Source: Phyllobacterium lublinensis (lineage in GTDB: Bacteria > Pseudomonadota > Alphaproteobacteria > Rhizobiales > Rhizobiaceae). Taken from it: DNA of 64,000 nt. A program made the translations under genes and the position numbers. Shown piece after piece: positions 1-9,204 of the stretch (its first letter is position 1; each line of letters starts with the position of its first letter). The stretch lies in assembly GCF_020164435.1 (NCBI RefSeq), contig NZ_JAIUDQ010000010.1:1-64000 (forward strand). The letters run 5' to 3'. The notes beneath the pieces were generated by a model that did not search any database, was not told the DNA's origin, and saw nothing but the letters and a program-made list of their open reading frames with translations.

Positions 1-602
1 GGAGGCGCCGGTCCTTCTCCCACTTCGAACGGCTCCGGAAGCAGTTCCCACGGGAAGGACGGGAAGGAGCATAAGCGAGGTTCGGAGGGCGTGGATAAGT
101 TTTTTGCAAAGGCGCTGTGCGGGATGACCAGCCGTTATCCTGACACCGCCCTCTCCGTCATCCTCGGTCCTCGGGTTTAACCCGAGGACCCATTTCAACT
201 CCGGAAGGCCAAGGGCCTTCTTGCATAAGCGGCAAAGCATTTTGGATGCTCGGGTCAAGCCCGAGGATGACGGCGGTGGGGGATTCCGGGGAGCATTATC
301 CTGCATCGCCGTTGCAACCGAACGATGCCAACGCAGCACAGCCCACTTCCCACATGGTGAGCTTGTCGAACCACGCACAGCGCCAAGGCAAGCCGTTATG
401 TTGAGTTGGCAGGATGTCCGTAAACCCACGCACCGACAGGCCATCGCACCAATGGACGTTGCTATACCTTGGTCTGATATCGATTATTCTCTATTCCATG
501 ATAGATGCGCTCCGAGAGAGGGGTCGCAATTGCTTCGCCCTCTACCATATAGAGCGCCAGTGGCTGCCGATTCCGTGTGGTCTCTTCGCGCAGAGAAACG
601 AA
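1..602. other. Intergenic left edge
   Basis: No convincing coding sequence is seen before the hydrolase-like gene. Short open frames here lack ribosome binding sites and recognisable motifs. The only structured element is the palindromic unit at 155-273. The promoter of the downstream gene must lie here, but no clear -35/-10 pair could be chosen. Confidence 0.5.
155..273. repeat. Palindromic intergenic repeat unit (RIME/REP-like)
   Basis: The outer ends ccgtcatcctcgg (155-167) and ccgaggatgacgg (261-273) are perfect inverted copies. Each side also carries its own smaller palindrome around tcctcgggtt/aacccgagga (about 168-190) and gctcgggtcaagcccgag (about 248-265). The whole unit is about 119 bp and non-coding. 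Motifs of the type GTCATCCTCGGG are abundant between genes in rhizobia and brucellae. What it does here is unknown; transcript stabilisation or a relic of a small mobile unit are both possible. Confidence 0.7.
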
Positions 603-1781
603 ATGGCCGTCAAGAAGCGTCTGATCATCAATTTTACCGGCTATGAGGGGTTGCACCCCGATGCGGTGCGGGGACGCTACATGAACAGCGCTGCTGACTT
701 CAATCGCCTCTGGCGCGCCAAGACGCAAGCGAGCCGCATGCTTGAGGAAGGGCAGAATATCGCCAGCATGCAGATCATGACCAGTGGCATCAACTGGAGC
801 ACGGAAACGGAATTCTGTCAGTACGGCACCGCCGATATCTTTGATGCCTATGCGGCCCGGAACGTTGCCACGCGGTTTGCAACTGGATTGATGGCATTTC
901 TTGATATCCTGCTGACGGGGACCTTCTGGCGATACGTGCGCACCAGCTGGCGTTTCGGCATTTTCTTCATGTGGCCCTTTGCCCTTGCCTGCTTCATCAC
1001 GCTCGTGACGGTTGGCGTGGCGCTGGCGCCGCTGTCGGCGGGCCATAGCGGGCTTCATCTCTTCTGGTCGATCCCGGTCGCCTTGGCTGTTGGCCGCGTG
1101 CTCATCCGCTGGCCCGGCGAGAAGTTCTTCTTTTCCTATCTGCTTGATGACTGGGCCGCCGCGTCGGACCGGATCTACGGACGAAACGCGCGCATTCTGC
1201 AGCGGCGCCAGGCATTCGCGGATCATCTGGTGGCAAAGCTGCGGGCGAGTGATGCGGATGAGGTGGTGATCATCGGGCATAGTCTCGGCACCGTTCCTGC
1301 CATTGAGGCAATCGCCGACGTTTGGCGCAGCAATCCGGAACTGCTCAAGCGGAAGCCGGTGTCGCTGCTTGCGGCGGGTTCATGCCTCTTGATGATTGCC
1401 TTTCATCCGCGTGCCACTGGCTTGCGGGAGGATATGCGTATCGTTCTCCAGGAGACGCCCGTATTGTGGGCGGAGTTCCAGACGATCTCCGACATTGTGC
1501 ATTTCTACAAATCTGATCCGGCGGCGGCCATTGGCATAACACCGCGCAAAGCGCCGATTATCCGCCGCATCCGCTTCAAGCACATTCACAGCGCCAAACG
1601 CTATGCACGCGCAAAGCAGAATTTCTTCAAGATGCATCTGCTGTTTCTAAAGGGTGCACAGATCCGCAATCCCTATGACATCGGGATGTTCGTTCAGGGC
1701 CCGGTTGCATTCAGGGATTTGGTCACAACCTATCGTGAAAGTGCGCCCCCACTCGACGAGCTTGGCAAGCTCGCGGCTTAG
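603..1781 (+). CDS. Alpha/beta-hydrolase-like membrane protein
   Basis: A 392-residue protein starting at MAVKKRLIINFTGYE. The frame is open upstream to 414, but the upstream part is not protein-like and the ATG at 603 follows a purine-rich stretch. A nucleophile-elbow motif, IIGHSLGT, lies near residue 222 and is typical of lipase/esterase alpha/beta hydrolases. It is preceded by two hydrophobic segments (about residues 115-165) that suggest anchoring in the inner membrane with the hydrolase domain in the cytoplasm. The substrate cannot be inferred. The stop codon TAG lies exactly at the left end of the MITE-like element at 1781-2047, so the natural C-terminus may have been replaced by the insertion. 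Confidence 0.7.
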   Translation: MAVKKRLIINFTGYEGLHPDAVRGRYMNSAADFNRLWRAKTQASRMLEEGQNIASMQIMTSGINWSTETEFCQYGTADIFDAYAARNVATRFATGLMAFLDILLTGTFWRYVRTSWRFGIFFMWPFALACFITLVTVGVALAPLSAGHSGLHLFWSIPVALAVGRVLIRWPGEKFFFSYLLDDWAAASDRIYGRNARILQRRQAFADHLVAKLRASDADEVVIIGHSLGTVPAIEAIADVWRSNPELLKRKPVSLLAAGSCLLMIAFHPRATGLREDMRIVLQETPVLWAEFQTISDIVHFYKSDPAAAIGITPRKAPIIRRIRFKHIHSAKRYARAKQNFFKMHLLFLKGAQIRNPYDIGMFVQGPVAFRDLVTTYRESAPPLDELGKLAA

Positions 1782-2047
1782 GCCGTAAAATCATAAATGT
1801 AGCGGAAATGGCGCTTGGAACGGCAAGAAGATGCGAGGAGAGTTGCGAAGGGCGGGGTCTTTCCCCCGGCCGAGCAACTCGACACTGCAGCTTGAAGCCG
1901 TTTCAGCGTCCGAAGGATATGGTTCATCTGCCCGGCTACTGTGTCGCAAAGGGCTCGGCAATGGATAAACATTGCCATCGCCTTTGCTCCTCGTATCCGA
2001 ACAGATGACCTCATACCATTTCTCACCAGATTTATGAGTTTACGGCC
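1781..2047. mobile_element. MITE-like element with terminal inverted repeats
   Basis: The left end ggccgtaaaatcataaat (1781-1798) and the right end atttatgagtttacggcc (2030-2047) are inverted copies with one mismatch. Both ends are flanked by TA (1779-1780 and 2048-2049), consistent with a TA target duplication as made by IS5/IS427-group elements. The 267-bp interior has no transposase, so this is a non-autonomous element. Its left end coincides with the stop codon of the hydrolase-like gene. Confidence 0.7.
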
Positions 2048-2055
2048 TAGGGGAC

Positions 2056-2538
2056 TCAATCCATTTCCGGCGGATGTTCCAGCACGGCTATGGTGAGCCA
2101 ATTGGCAACCAGCGCAGGTTTCAGTGATCCCTCGATCTCGAGTGTCACTTCATAATTGTTGAGAACGCGACCGGACGGACGAATATCCGCATCAACCAGC
2201 TTGAAGTGAGCCCGCACCCGTTTGCCGGATTTGACCGGCGCCATGAAGCGCACCTTGTCGAAACCGTAGTTGATGCCCATTGTCGCGCCTTCTATCATTG
2301 GCAGCGCTTCGTAAGCCAGTGTGGACAGCAGCGAAATCGTCAGGAAGCCGTGGGCGATTGTACCGCCGAAAGGCGTTTCCTTTTCGGCGCGCTCCGGATC
2401 CGTGTGGATGAACTGATGGTCATCGGTTGCATCAGCAAACTGGTCGATCATTTGCTGACTGACGACCCGCCACTCGGAACAGCCGACCTCCGTGCCAACC
2501 GCTTCCTTCAACTGCTTGAGCGTAATCGCTTCTTTCAT
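2056..2538 (-). CDS. MaoC-family (R)-specific enoyl-CoA hydratase
   Basis: A 160-residue single hot-dog-fold protein of the size expected for MaoC-like (R)-hydratases. The catalytic segment around residues 35-45 (DATDDHQFIHTDPE) has the Asp-x4-His arrangement of the hydratase motif. It is followed by TPFGGTIAHGFLTISL, a strongly conserved MaoC signature. Members hydrate trans-2-enoyl-CoA to (R)-3-hydroxyacyl-CoA, feeding polyhydroxyalkanoate synthesis or side pathways of fatty-acid oxidation. It lies alone on the minus strand downstream of the Hsp70-like gene, separated by a large perfect palindrome, so it probably has its own promoter. The exact acyl chain specificity is not visible. Confidence 0.88.
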   Translation of the reverse strand: MKEAITLKQLKEAVGTEVGCSEWRVVSQQMIDQFADATDDHQFIHTDPERAEKETPFGGTIAHGFLTISLLSTLAYEALPMIEGATMGINYGFDKVRFMAPVKSGKRVRAHFKLVDADIRPSGRVLNNYEVTLEIEGSLKPALVANWLTIAVLEHPPEMD

Positions 2539-2616
2539 GACTTCCAGCTTTCTGGCCGCTGCCTTGACCTCTTCGGCTGTTCGATAGCTGGTTATGCTTC
2601 TGTTGTCATCCCTAGA

Positions 2617-2662
2617 GCAAGTTTTGTCTATTTGAAGTCGACTTCAAATAGACAAAACTTGC
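2617..2662. repeat. Perfect 46-bp palindrome
   Basis: The arms gcaagttttgtctatttgaa and its reverse complement meet at a central tcga with no loop and no mismatch. Complementarity continues for a few more bases after one mismatch (2612-2667). It lies between the 3' end of the Hsp70-like gene and the start of the MaoC gene, both on the minus strand. A cruciform or strong hairpin could act as a terminator for the first gene, but it lacks a T-tract and is much longer than usual. A mobile palindromic unit is an alternative. Confidence 0.85.
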
Positions 2663-2680
2663 CCTAGACGCACCAGCCAA

Positions 2681-3970
2681 TCATGCGGTCCATTGCAGGA
2701 TGTCTTCGCGCTCGCCGATAAGTGCCAGTCCATGGGCGATGGAGAGAAGTTCGCCACCACTTTCGATGCGGCCCCGATCAAACCGCTCGGTGAAGATCCG
2801 CCTCACGGCTGGAACAAAAGATGTCCCGCCGGTCAGGAATATCTTGTCGATCTGCCCCGGCAGGGTTTTGGTCTTCTCAAGGACATCGTCTAGCGAAGCT
2901 TCAATGCGTGCCAGATCGCCCTCGATCCAGCTTTCGAACTCGGAACGTCGTATCGTCTTGCGGCCTCCGCGGCCCAGGGGCGCAAAGTTGAACTCCGCCT
3001 CGTCCTGCGCCGACAAGGCGATCTTGGTGGCAGAAACCGCCTGATACAGCGGATAACCCTCATCATGATCAACAAGATCGACGAATATCTCGAGTTTTTC
3101 CGGTTCGAGGCTGTCGCGAACCAGTTTCTTCAGGGCAGTGAACTCTTTCGATGTCTTGAAGATCGAGAGCTGGTTCCAGCGGCCGAAATTGGCGTACCAT
3201 GATGCGGGAACCTCGAGGGTCTTGTCGAAGCTTCTGAACAGACTGCCTTTGCCGATCTGAGGCGCCACGATCTGATCGATCATGCGATAGTCGAAATGAT
3301 CGCCCGCGACACCAACGCCGGAGTGGCCAATCGGCGTGGCGCTGAGCTTGCCTCCGGACGTTTCAAAGCGAATGATGGAGTAATCGGTCGTGCCGCCGCC
3401 AAAGTCGGCAACCAGCACCGTGGCATCGGCCTTGAGGTTCTGCGCAAAATAGAATGCGGCAGCGACCGGCTCGTAGACGAAATGGATTTCCGGAAAGCCG
3501 AAGCGGCGCAGTGCTGCATTGTAGCGCTCGGTTGCCAGCTGCGGATCCGGATTGGCGCCCGCGAAATGGACCGGCCGACCCGTGACGATGCGGCTGACAT
3601 CGGATGGCCAGCAGTCGCCCGCATAGGTTCGCAGGCGGCGCAGGAATATTTCCATAAGATCCTCGAAGGTCTGCCGCTTGGCGAAGATCAGGGTGCCCTG
3701 GAAGAGTGCACTGGCCGCAAAGGTCTTGATGGATTGGAGAAAACGGCATTCGCCCGGGTGGTCGATGAACTGGCGAATGGCGGCGTGACCCGCTTCCACT
3801 TTCAACGCAGAGGCGCCGGCGACGGGGTCCTTCATGAAGGATAGGGCGGTGCGCATGCTGTCCGCTGTTCCGGCGGCGCTGGTGAACGGCATGGAACGCG
3901 TCGTAGCCCCGTCGGCCAATGCCATGACGGTGTTGGTGGTGCCAAAGTCGAAACCCAGCGCCTGAGCCAT
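2681..3970 (-). CDS. Hsp70-family (YegD-like) actin-fold ATPase
   Basis: A 429-residue protein starting at MAQALGFDFGTTNTV, chosen over upstream codons because AGGAG lies 7 nt before it. It has the Hsp70/actin nucleotide-binding landmarks in order: phosphate-1 GFDFGTTNT at the N-terminus, phosphate-2 VADFGGGTTDYSI near residue 185, and the adenosine motif FLTGGTSFVPAVRR near residue 380. It stops after the ATPase domain with no DnaK-type substrate-binding domain, as in Escherichia coli YegD. It is therefore a chaperone-like ATPase of unknown client. No DnaJ or GrpE partner is nearby. Confidence 0.85.
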   Translation of the reverse strand: MAQALGFDFGTTNTVMALADGATTRSMPFTSAAGTADSMRTALSFMKDPVAGASALKVEAGHAAIRQFIDHPGECRFLQSIKTFAASALFQGTLIFAKRQTFEDLMEIFLRRLRTYAGDCWPSDVSRIVTGRPVHFAGANPDPQLATERYNAALRRFGFPEIHFVYEPVAAAFYFAQNLKADATVLVADFGGGTTDYSIIRFETSGGKLSATPIGHSGVGVAGDHFDYRMIDQIVAPQIGKGSLFRSFDKTLEVPASWYANFGRWNQLSIFKTSKEFTALKKLVRDSLEPEKLEIFVDLVDHDEGYPLYQAVSATKIALSAQDEAEFNFAPLGRGGRKTIRRSEFESWIEGDLARIEASLDDVLEKTKTLPGQIDKIFLTGGTSFVPAVRRIFTERFDRGRIESGGELLSIAHGLALIGEREDILQWTA

Positions 3971-4092
3971 TGCCGCACTCCTGTTTTCCATTGATATCGC
4001 GAATTTCGATGCTGCCTGCACGGGCAAGCGATCAGTGCCTTCGGTGAGGGACGCGCGTCATGCCACAGCAAAGTCGTGGATGCAAGGGTCTG

Positions 4093-5007
4093 CTAGGGAC
4101 TGGCCAGCGCGCGTTCGTTGCTGCCCTTGATGAAATCCACGAAGGCCCGCAGGGGAACAGGCATGTGCGTGCGGCTCGGATAATAAAGGCGCGGACCGGT
4201 AAATTCCTGCCACCAATGCTCCAGCACGGGGACCAGCTCGCCGCCTTGCAAGGCGTCGCGCAGACATTCCTCGAAAGTACAGACCAGCCCCAGCCCGGCG
4301 ACTGCGGCTCCTACTTCCATTTCGATGGTTGAAGCAATCAATGGCCCGTTCGGCGTTATTCTGACGACCTTCCCGTTACGCTCGAATTCCCAATTCGGGA
4401 TCACGCCACTGGCAAAGCGATGGCGGATGCAGGCGTGATTGAGCAGATCGCGGGGATGCTGCGGCATTCCATTCACCGCAATATAGGAGGGAGCTGCAGC
4501 GACAACGAAGCGCTGGGTCCGCGGCCCGATCGGCACCGCGATCATGTCGCGCTCGATACTTTCATCATAGCGAATGCCAGCATCGAAGCCGGCCGCCAGG
4601 ACGTCAATGAAGGTATCGCTGGCCGAAATCTCAAGGGTAATACCGGGATGTGCCAGGAGGAAGCGATTGGCGATGGAGGGAAGGATATGCCGTGCCACAA
4701 TGGTCGGCACATTGAGCTTCAGCGTGCCCGTCGGACTGTCGCGAAAGCTGTTCAGCGCATCCAGCGCCCCGGCAATTTCGCCGAGCGCCGGTCTCAGGCG
4801 TTCGAGCAGCTGGTTACCCGCTTCCGTCGGCGTGACGCTGCGCGTGGTGCGGTTGAGCAAGCGAACGCCAACCCGCGCTTCCAGCCTGCGAATGGCGTCA
4901 CTCAGGGATGAGGCGGAGACGCCGCGAAGGGTCGCCGCAGCGCGAAAGCTACGTGCCCGAGCGACGGCAACAAGTGCTCCGAGGTCCGATAGGTCCGGGT
5001 CTGTCAT
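4093..5007 (-). CDS. LysR-family transcriptional regulator
   Basis: A 304-residue protein of standard LysR length. The N-terminal winged helix-turn-helix spans about residues 5-65 (ALVAVARARSFRAAA, then a recognition helix in SSLSDAIRRLEARVG and the wing LLNRTTRSVTPTEAG). The remainder is a periplasmic-binding-protein-like effector domain of the type common in oxidoreductase-associated LysR proteins. It is transcribed divergently from the aldo/keto reductase at 5117, with about 110 bp between the starts. By the usual LysR logic it probably controls that gene and itself. The inducer is unknown. Confidence 0.9.
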   Translation of the reverse strand: MTDPDLSDLGALVAVARARSFRAAATLRGVSASSLSDAIRRLEARVGVRLLNRTTRSVTPTEAGNQLLERLRPALGEIAGALDALNSFRDSPTGTLKLNVPTIVARHILPSIANRFLLAHPGITLEISASDTFIDVLAAGFDAGIRYDESIERDMIAVPIGPRTQRFVVAAAPSYIAVNGMPQHPRDLLNHACIRHRFASGVIPNWEFERNGKVVRITPNGPLIASTIEMEVGAAVAGLGLVCTFEECLRDALQGGELVPVLEHWWQEFTGPRLYYPSRTHMPVPLRAFVDFIKGSNERALASP

Positions 5008-5116
5008 TGTGCATTTATCCGTACAGCCCGTGCACAGTAAGCAGGATTATCGCACAAACCAAGATCTTTTATGGTGAGCCAAACATTTCATCCAAGACAG
5101 GGTCAGGAGTTTGAAA

Positions 5117-6121
5117 ATGCAATATCGTCAACTTGGCGCGACAGGACCGCGTGTTTCTCAAATTGGACTGGGCTGCATGGGCATGTCGGGCATGTACGGT
5201 CCCTCGGACAGGTCAGAAAGCATTGCCACGGTCCATGCGGCACTCGATGCGGGCATAAACCTGCTGGACACTGGTGACTTTTACGGATCGGGCCACAATG
5301 AGCTGCTGATTGCCGAGGCGCTGGGCGGCAGGAAGCGCGACGACACGATCATCAGCGTCAAATTTGGCGGCCTTCGTGATCCGGCGGGTGGCTGGACAGG
5401 CATTGATGCCAGGCCACAGGCGGTCAAGAACTTCCTCGCCTATTCGCTGCAGCGGCTGGGCGTCGATCATGTCGATATCTACCGCCCGGCGCGCCTCGAC
5501 CCCAACGTGCCGATCGAAGACACCGTTGGTGCTGTGGCTGACCTGGTAAAGGCAGGCTTTGTCAGGCATATCGGATTGTCCGAGGTGGGTCCGGAGACGA
5601 TCAGAAGGGCCGCCGCTGTCCATCCGATCGTCGATCTCCAGATCGAATACTCGCTGGTTTCCCGCGGGATTGAAGATGGCATTCTTGATACATGCCGCGA
5701 GCTAGGCATTGGCATCACCGCCTATGGTGTGCTGTCACGGGGTCTGATCAGCGGCCATTGGAGCAAGGACAAGGCTGCTCCCGGAGACTTCCGGGCGTAT
5801 AGTCCGCGGTTCCAGGGTGAAAATGTCGACAAGAACCTCGCCCTCGTGGACGCTTTGCAGAACGTCGCGGCGGGCAAGGGTGCGACGGTTGCACAAGTCG
5901 CCATCGCCTGGGTTGCTGCACAGGGGCAGGATATCATCCCCCTGATCGGCGCCCGTCGCCGTGACAGGCTGGCGGAGGCGCTTGGTGCGTATGAACTGAC
6001 GCTGACGCCTGACGACATGGCCGCTATCGAAATGGCTGTCCCGAAGGGGGCTGCCGCCGGTACACGCTACGCCGAAGCGCAAATGGCGCATCTCGACAGC
6101 GAGGTTGGTCACCGTCATTGA
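5117..6121 (+). CDS. Aldo/keto reductase
   Basis: A 334-residue (alpha/beta)8 NADPH-dependent oxidoreductase. The ATG at 5117 has AGGAG 7 nt upstream and is preferred over a TTG two codons earlier. The catalytic Asp and Tyr are visible in [11 protein letters not shown] (about residue 50) and the Lys in ISVKFGG (about residue 83). The segment normally carrying the fourth tetrad residue, His, reads [11 protein letters not shown] and has no His at that site; some subgroups of the family share this. It is divergent from the LysR gene at 4093-5007 and convergent with gnd. The physiological carbonyl substrate is unknown. Confidence 0.88.
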   Translation: MQYRQLGATGPRVSQIGLGCMGMSGMYGPSDRSESIATVHAALDAGINLLDTGDFYGSGHNELLIAEALGGRKRDDTIISVKFGGLRDPAGGWTGIDARPQAVKNFLAYSLQRLGVDHVDIYRPARLDPNVPIEDTVGAVADLVKAGFVRHIGLSEVGPETIRRAAAVHPIVDLQIEYSLVSRGIEDGILDTCRELGIGITAYGVLSRGLISGHWSKDKAAPGDFRAYSPRFQGENVDKNLALVDALQNVAAGKGATVAQVAIAWVAAQGQDIIPLIGARRRDRLAEALGAYELTLTPDDMAAIEMAVPKGAAAGTRYAEAQMAHLDSEVGHRH

Positions 6122-6130
6122 AGCTCAGGT

Positions 6131-6160
6131 GGCCCATTCCGAAGAACTCCAGGAAGGGCC
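6131..6160. terminator. Possible bidirectional terminator hairpin
   Basis: ggcccattcc (6131-6140) pairs with ggaagggcc (6152-6160) with one bulged base and an 11-nt loop. It lies in the 44-bp gap between the convergent aldo/keto reductase and gnd genes. The following T-tract is weak. Confidence 0.35.
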
Positions 6161-6165
6161 GGCTT

Positions 6166-7197
<1,032 letters not shown>

Positions 7198-7472
7198 TGC
7201 CAATCTCCTGTGAAGGTCCATGCCGATAGCCGCACGTTATCGAGGCAGGGGTCAATATCCAAGGTAGATTGGCGCGGTCGAGAGCACAAGCGGGGCCAAC
7301 CAGACAGGTCAGCACCGAGGTTTGCTGATGTCGAGCATGCTCGCTCGATCGCTGAGTTTCCCATGCCGCTAGAGCCTACCCGTGCCGAATCTGCGGTGGG
7401 GATAAGGTTTCATGTCGTCCACATTCCATCGATTTGAAGCGGCTATCCTCTTTGTATTCTTAGATTATTTTA

Positions 7473-7495
7473 ATTGTGTACTTAAAAAATACAAT
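7473..7495. promoter_or_regulatory. Candidate GntR operator in the gnd/GntR intergenic region
   Basis: The 388-bp divergent gap between gnd and the GntR gene is AT-rich near its right end. ATTGTGT (7473-7479) and ATACAAT (7489-7495) form an imperfect inverted repeat of the TTGTA/TACAA type bound by FCD-class GntR regulators. A TTGACT hexamer follows at about 7499. This is a sequence-pattern inference only. Confidence 0.35.
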
Positions 7496-7585
7496 TTTGT
7501 TGACTTTGGCCCGTTGGCGTGAGAGTTTTGGGCATGGAAACGGATCGAACGGCCTGTTCCATGGAAATCCAGCGGGAGGTGTCAG

Positions 7586-8296
7586 GTGAAACGCGGCAAG
7601 AACAGCCTTTATGACGATCTCAAACGGCAGATCCTGACAATGGAGCTGGACCCTGATGAGGATCTGGACGAGGTGAGCCTGAGTGAGCGCTACGGCCTTT
7701 CCCGCACGCCGGTCCGCGAGATTTTCCGCCGCCTCCAGGGTGAGGGCTACATCGATATCCGCGAGAACCGCGGTGCGCGTGTCATTCCGATGAACCATCA
7801 GACGCTACGCCACTTTTTCCTTGTTGCTCCAATGGTTTATGCTGCCATCGGCCGACTGGCCGTCCAGAATTTCAAGCCGCGCCAGTTGTCGGATCTCAAG
7901 GACACGCAGGAGCGCTTCCGTGACGCCAGTGATAGTGGCGACACATTGGCCATGGTTCTCGAAAACAACCGTTTTCACGAAATCATCGGGGAAATGTCCT
8001 GGAATGCCTACCTGCAGCCGAGCCTCGGCCGGCTGCTCATCGATCACGCCCGGATCGGTCACACATTCTTCCGTCCCCGCAATGACGATATGCGCATGCG
8101 TTTGCAGCTCGCGATTGATCACCATGATGGTTTCATTGCCGCGATCGCGTCGCATGACGAGGACACGGTCGTCGATCTGGTTTTCGAACACTGGGAACTG
8201 TCGCGCGAGAACATGGAAATGTTCATCGCACCTGAAGGAATGAAGGCGGATGCCCTTGTCGAGCCTCCCATTGCAGCCCTGGAGAAATCGTCGTGA
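7586..8296 (+). CDS. GntR-family regulator (FCD/FadR subfamily)
   Basis: A 236-residue protein with a GTG start at 7586 preceded by GGGAGG; no in-frame ATG offers a better start. The N-terminal winged helix (about residues 5-70) contains LSERYGLSRTPVREIFRRLQ and the wing YIDIRENRGARVIPM. The rest is an all-helical FCD ligand-binding domain with metal-ligand-like histidines (NRFHEIIGEMS, DHHDGFIAAI). It is the first gene of the operon and its stop overlaps the start of the DapA-like gene by 4 nt (GTGA). It is therefore probably an autoregulated repressor or activator of the catabolic genes, responding to an acid or imino-acid intermediate. Confidence 0.88.
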   Translation: MKRGKNSLYDDLKRQILTMELDPDEDLDEVSLSERYGLSRTPVREIFRRLQGEGYIDIRENRGARVIPMNHQTLRHFFLVAPMVYAAIGRLAVQNFKPRQLSDLKDTQERFRDASDSGDTLAMVLENNRFHEIIGEMSWNAYLQPSLGRLLIDHARIGHTFFRPRNDDMRMRLQLAIDHHDGFIAAIASHDEDTVVDLVFEHWELSRENMEMFIAPEGMKADALVEPPIAALEKSS

Positions 8297-9204
8297 AATT
8301 TGAAGGCATCTATACACCAGCGATAACTCCGTTGAGTTCCGACGGCCTGATCGACAAGGCAGCCTTTGCGGCAGTGCTCGAATCGCTCATCGAGGCCCGA
8401 GTGCACGGCATTATCGTCGGCGGGTCGACGGGCGAATACTACGCCCAGAGCGCCCAGGAGCGCTTCGACCTTGCAGCCCATGCCAGGGATGTGATTGGCA
8501 CACGGCTGCCGCTTATTGTCGGAACCGGCGCGATCAGAACCGAAGAGTCGGTCGAATATGCCAAGGCGGCAAAGGAGATCGGCGCAGATGCAATTCTCGT
8601 TTCGTCTCCGCCATATGCCTTGCCGACGGAGCGTGAGAATGCGGTCCATGCGCTCACGGTAGACCGTGCGGCCAACCTGCCAATCATGCTCTACAACTAT
8701 CCTGCCCGCATGGGGGTCATGATGGGAGATGAATATTTCTCACGTGTGGGCAAATCCCGAAACGTCGTCGCGATCAAGGAAAGCTCCGGCGACATGGCCA
8801 ATCTCCATCTGCTCGCCCGGAAGTTCCCCCATATCGCGCTTTCCTGCGGTTGGGATGACCAGGCACTGGAGTTTTTCGCATGGGGTGCCAGGAGTTGGGT
8901 CTGTGCCGGTTCCAATTTTCTCCCGCGCGAACATGTTGCTCTCTACGAAGCTTGCGTGATCGAAAAAAACTTCGCCAAGGGCCGGGCGATCATGACTGCC
9001 ATGCTGCCCCTGATGGATTTCCTCGAGTGCGGCAAGTTCGTCCAGTCGATCAAACACGGATGCGAAATGATCGGTCTCGAAGCCGGCTCCGTTCGCGCAC
9101 CGTTGCGTCCACTCGATTCACAGCAAAAGCAAACCCTCCAGACTGTCGTTGCCACGCTGAAGCGCACGGTCGCCCACATCACGTCGGGAGCCAATCATGC
9201 ATGA
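8293..9204 (+). CDS. DapA/NAL-superfamily lyase or deaminase
   Basis: A 303-residue (alpha/beta)8 barrel of the dihydrodipicolinate synthase superfamily with a GTG start coupled to the preceding stop. Family landmarks are VGGSTGEYYAQS (about residue 45), the catalytic Tyr in IMLYNYPARMGV (about residue 135) and the Schiff-base Lys in VVAIKESSG (about residue 160). The neighbours (racemase homologue, FAD oxidase, aldehyde dehydrogenase) are those of the 4-hydroxyproline pathway. There a member of this family deaminates 1-pyrroline-4-hydroxy-2-carboxylate to 2-oxoglutarate semialdehyde, and that role is my inference. A biosynthetic DapA role is unlikely in this context. Confidence 0.85.
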   Translation: MKFEGIYTPAITPLSSDGLIDKAAFAAVLESLIEARVHGIIVGGSTGEYYAQSAQERFDLAAHARDVIGTRLPLIVGTGAIRTEESVEYAKAAKEIGADAILVSSPPYALPTERENAVHALTVDRAANLPIMLYNYPARMGVMMGDEYFSRVGKSRNVVAIKESSGDMANLHLLARKFPHIALSCGWDDQALEFFAWGARSWVCAGSNFLPREHVALYEACVIEKNFAKGRAIMTAMLPLMDFLECGKFVQSIKHGCEMIGLEAGSVRAPLRPLDSQQKQTLQTVVATLKRTVAHITSGANHA

